Shown here one piece after another: positions 57,032-64,000 of a stretch of 64,000 nucleotides of DNA. Positions within the stretch are counted from its first letter, which is position 1. Every line of letters begins with the position of its first letter. The notes beneath the pieces were generated by a model. It did no database searches. It saw only the letters and a program-made list of their open reading frames with translations, and was not told where the DNA came from. This DNA comes from Salvelinus alpinus. Lineage: Eukaryota; Chordata; Actinopteri; Salmoniformes; Salmonidae. The position numbers were made by a program, and so were the translations under genes. Location: assembly GCF_045679555.1 (NCBI RefSeq), contig NC_092100.1:36232106-36296105 (forward strand), written 5' to 3'.

Positions 57032-58224
57032 GTACACACACGCACAGAGATCAAGGAGTATAAGTCGTCCAATAAGAGCATGTGCTACATGTGTTGTTTG
57101 GTAGCTAAGATCCTCATGATTTATTCCATGCGGGAGTGGAAAATATTTTGGTATCAGATTGTTCTGGGAATTCTCACACAGAAACGTCATTGGCAGGAAG
57201 GATGTTCAACATGATTTTTACATTTGTGGCTGTTTTAGGCACTTTTTTAGACCTACACATGCCTCCTGTGAGATCTGTGAACCCTACACGATAAAGACAA
57301 TATATTGGTGTCATTATACAATGCGCTTTCAAATATGAATTATGTCTAGATTCTGAAATGTTTTCTTACATTGAGTTATTCAACATAAAAAATACGAATA
57401 TGAATATCTCAACCCTTTTTGATTTTGCTTATTTTTAGACATATTGCTTGGAACAATATACTCTTCAAACACATCACATTTCCATAGTGGGCTCTCTGGT
57501 ACTTATAATGATATGACCCATCTTATACATAGAAATGAACAGTGGTTCCTCCATTAAAAGTTGCGTCATACTGCAGCACATCTTGCGGGCTGCCACAGAG
57601 TTCAATGGCACGTTATTTAATTGTCAGCCAGTGTTGCCATTAATGCTAGTTAGTGCTAGTTTGACCACCAGAGGGCATCTTTGAGAAGCATTTGATAGCC
57701 TTCAATAGTGGCTGTACTAGAGAATTTTAAAGATTTTTTTGTAAGAACATCATATATGGGATTGATTTTAAGAAATGTTGCTTAATTAATTTGATTAATA
57801 TTATGGTGTTTCTATTTCCAAGAAAAACAAAAAACTAAACCCTCAGGGTTTCCGTTAGGTTTGAACGGAAAATATGGCGCTGTCCAACGTGAGGGTCGGG
57901 AGTAGGCTACAGTAGTAAGAGCATAGCATTCTAACTTCTATATACTTTTAAAATAAATAAGACCTACACCACTTTTAACAGCACATTACTCAACACTAGT
58001 GAGAGTCATGTCGCCTACGGTAGGCCTACAGTATATTTAAAAATATATTTTTTCAATGACGTGACACTCCACCAATAATTACATTTAGAGGATTGGAGGA
58101 TTCTAAATTAATATTTAAGGGGCATATTTCATTACGACAAATCTGATCTGTGAGAATATCTGAGGGGCTTTTATAAAATTCTAAATTAATTAATAGTAAT
58201 AATAATAATAATCACTTTGTTTAA
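57032..58224. other. washc1 intron, AT-rich
   Basis: No exon seen. 57875-57925 (CCAACGTGAGGGTCGGGAGT) recurs at 63122-63160. AAT-type run at 58190-58210. Confidence 0.5.
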
Positions 58225-60045
58225 CCTCTAATTCCTCCCAAACCCGGATCCGGGAGCACCCCCCACAGTAAAAAAGCTGACTAGCATAGCCTAGCATAGC
58301 GTCACAAGTAAATACTAGCATCTAAATATCATTAAATCACAAGTCCAAGACACCAGATGAAAGATACACATCTTGTGAATCCAGCCATCATTTCTGATTT
58401 TTAAAATGTTTTACAGGGAAGACACAATATGTAAATCTATTAGCTAACCACGTTAGCAAAAGACACCTTTTTTTACTCCACCAGTTTTTTACTCCATCAG
58501 TAGCCCTCACTAATTCGACCAAATAAAGATATAAATAGCCACTAACCAAGAAACAACTTCATAAGATGACAGTCTGATAACATATTTATTGTATAGCATA
58601 TGTTTTTTTAGAAAAATTTGCATATTTCAGGTATAAATCACAGTTCTACATTGCAGCTGCAATCTGAAATAGTGCCGAAGCTGCCAGAATAATTACAGAG
58701 ACCAACGTCAAATACCTAATTACTCATCTTAAAACATTTCTGAAAAATACACAGCGTACAGCAAATGAAAGCCCAACATCTTGTGAATCCAGCCAATATG
58801 TCTGATTTTTTAAGTGTTTTACAGCGAAAACACAATATAGCATTATATTAGCTTAGCACAATAGCCAGAAACACAAGCAATTTACCAGCAGCACAGGTTA
58901 GCGATCGTAACAATACAGCAAAAGATATATAATTTTTGACTAACCTTGATATACTTCGTCAGATGACAGTCCTGTAACATCATATTACACAATGCATATA
59001 GGTTTTGTTCGAAAATGTGCATATTTAGCAGCACAAATCGTGGTTATACAATGTGATGAGTGGCAACAGGTCATGCATTCTGGCCGGCGCCATCTTGGAA
59101 AGGCACATAAGTTTACGATTATTTATCGATTAGATTGACAAAAAAATACAGGTTGGACAGCAAATGAAAGATGCATTAGTTACTAAACCGCTGAGTTAGA
59201 TTTTTAAAATTAACGTTACTAGACATACAGTGTGCGTTACAGCCAGACTAGTGCCGCAATAACGGCGGACAAATGCGTTTACATTTTTCCACATAATACG
59301 GAATAACATCATAAATAGTTCTTACTTTTGGACGAGCTTCCATCAGAATCTTGGGCAAGGAGTCCTTTGTCCAAAATAATCGTTGCTTGGTTGTAAAACG
59401 TCGTCTTCAACTTCGGAATTAGCAGCTAACAATAGCTATGTGGCCACAACATTCCCAAATCCCCAAAACGCAATACTAAGGAAATTCCGAAAATAGCAAT
59501 ATACTCGCATAAACTGATATAACTCGGTTTAAAATAACTTCGTTATGATGTTTCTAACACCTATATCGAATTAAATTACAGACGGATATAGCTAAGGCCG
59601 ATAACTGAGCGTTTCTAAATGCCATCTTGAGGTCTTGCTTTGTGCAATGACGAGCGTTGAAAAGAGAGCGCACTTCGTTCCTTGGCCTTTTATAAGCTCT
59701 GAGAACTACGTAGACACTCCATTCCACTTCTCATTGGTTACTGACATCCAGGGGAAGGCGGGTGCAGTTCATGTCGACCCATAGGACACATACAGAGCTT
59801 TAAACTGATCTGAGAATAGAGCCTCGTTTTCAGACCTTCGCAGTTCCTGTCATGGATTTTGCTGCAGAAAGAGTTCTGGTTCACCCACAGACATAATTCA
59901 AACGGTTTTAGAAACTAGAGATTGTTTTCTATCCAATAGTAATAATAATATGCATATTGTACGAGCAAGAATTGAGTACGAGGCAGTTTAATTTGGGAAC
60001 GATAAATGTCCAAGTTGAAACAGCACCCCCTGTAGTGTCAAGAGG
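58225..60045. mobile_element. piggyBac-type non-autonomous element, TTAA-flanked, 1.8 kb
   Basis: TTAA at 58221-58224 and 60046-60049. Ends CCTCTAATTCCTCCC and inverted CCTCTTGACACTACAGG. Shares with 51725-53161 the stretch ATCCAATAGTAATAATAATA and ATGCATAT near the right end. Internally, imperfect repeats of about 400 bp start near 58350, 58745 and 59155 (CAGCAAATGAAAG ...). No transposase. Confidence 0.8.
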
Positions 60046-60177
60046 TTAATTAAAAAATAACAATATTTTGGAGATGATTTTGTCACCTAGAGTGAGATAG
60101 AAAAAGGCCAATCTTGGACATGGGGTGAGACATTCTCACTAATTTGTAAATAAAGCAAGTTTGTTATTCAGAATGTA

Positions 60178-60322
60178 TTTATTTCTGTTTTTGGAGAGGA
60201 ACCAAAAGCCGCCTCAAGGGTCTCCCGATGGCGGCCGGCACGGGTATCCAACCAGCATCTGTAGCAACGCAGTTTGCACTGCGATGCAGTGTCTTAGACC
60301 GCTGCGCCACTCGGGAGGCCAC
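60178..60322 (-). mobile_element. tRNA-derived SINE copy
   Basis: Minus-strand head CTCCCGAGTGGCGCAGCGG, then CTAAGACACTGCATCGCAGT. The B-box region is GGTTGGATACC (degraded). Short body. Confidence 0.75.
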
Positions 60323-60744
60323 ATCCACAAAGTTTTTAATGCTGGTCAATTGCCTTGCACAAAGTATCAAATTACAGAGAGGTGTTGGTAAGCGTACATT
60401 GTCCTGCTAATAGCCCATAATGAGCTATTATAATACTGTACATGGTGTCCAGGTCAGGATAACCAAAACATTTCTTTATTAAAGACTATCAGAAAGAATG
60501 TTGGTACTTATTTATTTTGATCCAAAGCCATGAATGAGTGAGTCTCAGCTTTATGTAGGTGCCGAGGCTATATGACTGTGCCTTCAAATTGATTATTTAG
60601 CAGACATGCCTTGCTTATATTCAGTCAACACATATATCTTAAGAATATCATGGAATATAATTGAACATTTTCGTTTCTCCATGCTTGTTTCAGAGCAGCG
60701 CGAAATGATGCTGAAATTGTTGACCACAGCTGGTAGGCTATATA

Positions 60745-62224
60745 AACTCAGCAAAAAAAGAAACGTCCTCTCACTGTCAACTGCCTTTATTTTCAGCAAA
60801 CTTAACATGTGTAAATATTTGTATGACCATAACAAGATGCAACAACTGAGATATAAGTTCCACAGACATGTGACTAACAGAAATTGAATAATGTGTCCCT
60901 GAACAAAGGGGGGGGGGGTCAAAAAGTAACAGTCAGTATCTGGTGTGGCCACCAGCTGCATTAAGTACTGCATTGCATCTCCTCCTTATGGACTGCATCA
61001 GATTTGCCAGTTCTTGCTGTGAGATGTTACCTCACTCTTCCACCAAGGCACCTGCAATTTCCCGGACATTTCTGGGGGGAATGGCCCATGTCCTCACCCT
61101 CCGATCCAACAGGTTCCAGACATGCTCAATGGGATTGAGATCTGGGCTCTTCGCTGGCCATGACAGAACACTGACATTCCTGTCTTGCAGGAAATCACGC
61201 ACAGAACGAGCAGTATGGCTGGTGGCATTGTCATGCTGGAGGGTCATGTCAGGATGAGCCTGCAGGAAGGGTACCACATGAGGGAGGAGGATGTTTTCCC
61301 TGTAACGCATAACGTTGAGATTGCCTGCAATGACAACAAGCTCAGTCCGATGATGCTGTGACACACCGCCCAGACCATGACGGACCCTCCACCTTCAAAT
61401 GGATCCCTTTCCAGAGTACAGGCCTTGGTGTAACGCTCATTCCTTCAACGATAAATGCAAATCCTACCAACCCTGGTGAGACAAAACCGCGACTCGTCAG
61501 TGAAGCGCTCTTTTTGCCAGTCCTGTCTGGTCCAGCGATGTTGGGTTTGTGCTCATAGGCGACGTTGTTGCCGGTGATGTCTAGTGAGGACCTGCCTTAC
61601 AACAGGCCTACAAGCCCTCAGTCCAGCCTCTCAGCCTATTGCGGACAGTCTGAGCACTGATGGAGGGATTGTGCATTCCTGGTGTAACTCGGGCAGTTGT
61701 TGTTGCCATCCTGTACCTGTCCTGTAGGTGTGATGTTCAGATGTACCGATCCTGTGCAGGTGTTGTTACACGTGGTCTGCCACTGCGAGGACAATCAGCT
61801 GTCTGTCCTGTCTCCCTGTAGCGCTGTCTTAGGCGTCTCACTGTACGGACATTGCAATTTATTGGCCTGGCCACATCTGCAGTCCTCATGCCTCCTTGCA
61901 GCATGCCTAAGGCACGTTCATGCAGATGAGCAGGGACCCTGGGTAGCTTTCTTTTGGTGTATTTCAGAGTCAGTAGAAAGGCCTCCTTAGTGTCCTAAGT
62001 TCTCCTAACTGTGACCTTAATTGCCTACCGTCTGTAAGCTGTTAGTGTCTTAATGACCGTTCCACAGGTGCATGTCCATTAATTGTTTATGGTTCATTGA
62101 ACAAGCATGGGAAACGGTGTTTAAACCCTTTACAATGAAGATCTGTGAAGTTATTTGGATTTTTACGAATTATCTTTGAAAGACAGGGTCCTGAAAAGGG
62201 GATGTTTCTTTTTTTGCTGAGTTT
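60745..62224 (-). mobile_element. Tc1-like transposon with broken transposase
   Basis: Ends AAACTCAGCAAAAAAAGAAA at left and inverted at right, flanked by TA. The minus strand reads VVIAGNLNVMRYRENILLPH, then MTLQHDNATSHTARSVRDFL and SPDLNPIEHVWNLLDRRVRT (61032-61364), the catalytic C-terminal half. The N-terminal half around 61400-61980 is frameshifted. Confidence 0.92.
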
Positions 62225-62225
62225 A

Positions 62226-62969
62226 TATTGTCCTGCTAATAGCCCATCCTAGAAACGTTTGCAGAATTCACAGCCTGCTACGCTTGTGAAAAACAGGGTT
62301 AATAATAATAATTACTTTTTCCCCCTTCCACATGTTCAAAGTTCCAATTGATAAAGTTTAAGTTTTAATCAATTAGTATATTTGAGTTTGACCACAATAT
62401 TTGTTGTATTATTTGTTCTGTCTTTTCTGGTGGATTGAATTGAAATTGCAACCATTCACGGCCGGTTGTGATACAGCCAACCTAACTAAGAAAGTCATTT
62501 TACGATACAATTCTCCCCCTACCCTCCTAGGCAAGATTTTATTGTCCTGCTAATAGCCCTGCTATTGTGTTTGAAAGAGTATTTTTATCATTATTTTATT
62601 AATGAAAGCATAAAGATACTGATGAAGAAATACAGTACTGTACACTGTATGCTTTATCCAACATTTTGCGGTTGCATGAGGTTGCCCACACGCACTTTAA
62701 ACATTTGTATAATAAAGCATTTTAAAGCATTTTGAAGATAGAAGCCACCTGCATTTGTTTTAGGCTACTGTGAAGTCTGACACGTAAACAGCCTACAGTA
62801 CATACTGTAGTAAACATGTTGAAGTGCCTAATTCCTTACATAAGGGAGAGCAGGCCATGTCCAGACTTTCTCGGTGACCTCAACAAGTTTGCTTGAGACG
62901 TTGTTAGTAATTTGTGAGACATTGGTGAGACATTGTTACTAATTTGTAAATAAAGCCAGTTTGTTATTT
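62226..62969. other. washc1 intron sequence with repeated motifs
   Basis: ATTGTCCTGCTAATAGCCC occurs at 62228 and 62541, and also at 60399. No gene seen. Confidence 0.5.
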
Positions 62970-63118
62970 AGAATTATTTATTTCTGTTTTTAGAGGGAGA
63001 GAAACCAAAAGCCTACAGTCGCCTCCCTGTTGCGGCCGGCACGGGTATTGAACCAGCATCTGTAGCAACGCAGTTTTCACTGCGATACAGTGTCTTAGAC
63101 CGCTGCGCCACTCAGACA
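62970..63118 (-). mobile_element. tRNA-derived SINE copy
   Basis: Minus-strand head TGAGTGGCGCAGCGGTCTAA, B-box-like GGTTCAATACC. It shares about 50 bp beyond the SINE body with the copy at 60178, so the two arose by duplication of a larger unit. Confidence 0.75.
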
Positions 63119-63962
63119 CTGTACAACGTGACAGGTCGGGAGTAGGCTACAGTACCACAGTTATAGCAAAATAATCCTAACATTTCCACACACTAATTGT
63201 AGTCTTAAGTTCCTCTTAGAATAAAAACCTTAGTGTAACAACAGTTTTAGTAAGTAATACTGAAGTCGTGCACAATTATCAGTTTCTATTTTGGCTTATA
63301 CTGCCCATTCATTGTCAGTTAGAGACACAATAGCGCCTTAGGACCCAATAGCAAAATCCATGCTCTAACTCCCCCTTGCGCTGGTCTGGAGCAATGAAGT
63401 AGTGACGCAGGGTACCGTACTAAACCACAAATAACCTCCTAAGTCCCGCAGCATAATCGCAAAACTTTTAGTTGAGCAACCACTGTACATTATAGGTCAT
63501 CAACCAATCACAGCCCTCCTTTAGGATTGCACATTCAGTAAATCATCAGCAGAGGGAGTTCACTTTGAATCCATTTACCATTCAATGTGTTGGTGGTGCT
63601 CATGAAATTGAACATCAGAATTAGCAGAGAGCCCACTCTGGAAATAGTATGTACTTGAAGAGTATGTCTTAAAATGAACAACATCAACAAATATTTTTTT
63701 TTTCGTGTAGAATAAATTAATGTTAAAATGTTTTTTTCAGAATTAAGATACTCTATTTTAGAACTCACTATAAGGAGTATAATGACAGATGTTGTCTGTA
63801 GTATGTACAGTTCACAGATGATAGGGTCTAACAGAAGGCATGTATCAATCTAAAAAGGGCTAAAATGGCCACTTTCATGATTTTCTCAAAAATAGTTTGT
63901 GATGCAAATGTATAAAGTATTAAAAACATCCTTCCTTCTAATTTAAGTTTCTATGTTACAAC
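63119..63962. other. washc1 intron sequence
   Basis: AT-rich; GGTCGGGAGTAGGCTACAGT at 63136 repeats 57896. No exon seen. Confidence 0.45.
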
Positions 63963-64000
63963 AGACAAGTGCCTTCACTGACATTTTCAACTTCTCCCTG
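63963..64000 (+). mobile_element. Start of a LINE A fragment, runs off window
   Basis: CCTTCACTGACATTTTCAAC matches the LINE A RT region encoding VFTDIFN (compare 9054-9075). Confidence 0.6.

Overview
The window is vertebrate nuclear DNA from a salmonid fish (trout or salmon type). The evidence is a split host gene with canonical GT-AG introns, several dinucleotide arrays above 100 bp, Tc1 elements close to the salmonid family from which Sleeping Beauty was derived, salmonid-type tRNA-derived SINEs, and LINE tails of the ATTTG type. Nothing bacterial or viral is present as a unit.

Two host genes are recognisable. iqsec3 (an ARF guanine-nucleotide exchange factor of the IQSEC/BRAG family) runs on the minus strand from its start codon at 37126 down to 1086. 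I could place ten coding exons with consistent phase: N-terminal coiled coil, IQ motif, Ser/Thr/Pro linker, full Sec7 domain and the start of the PH domain. The rest of PH and the C-terminus lie left of base 1. washc1 (WASH complex subunit 1) starts on the plus strand with one coding exon at 56891-57031 and continues right of the window. The two genes are head to head, with about 19.8 kb between their start codons.

Layout: 1-37.1 kb is iqsec3, whose introns hold Tc1 relics, LINE fragments, solo LTRs, a 19-bp and a 22-bp minisatellite and six CA/TG arrays. 37.1-37.6 kb is its 5' UTR and GC-rich promoter. 37.7-56.85 kb is intergenic and almost wholly transposon: solo LTRs, a family A LINE with a 981-codon open frame, three relics of a zinc-knuckle gag-like ORF1, a minus-strand LINE of about 6.8 kb that encodes a 2A-like peptide and carries clean hAT and piggyBac-type insertions, and a third LINE family. 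57.0-64 kb is the first washc1 intron visible here, with a second TTAA-flanked element, a Tc1 element and SINE copies.

LINE families are labelled here for convenience. A has an ATTTG tail and includes the 42.1-45.5 kb copy. C is the 2A-bearing family at 48.1-54.9 kb. D is L2-like with an ATGTAA tail, at 23.4-26.0 kb. E is the family at 54.9-56.85 kb. F and G are older relics at 6.2-10.5 kb. The most interesting points are the 2A-like motif in LINE C, two separate SINE/LINE pairs sharing 3' tails, and a CA array of about 145 bp that starts right after the iqsec3 exon 5 splice donor.
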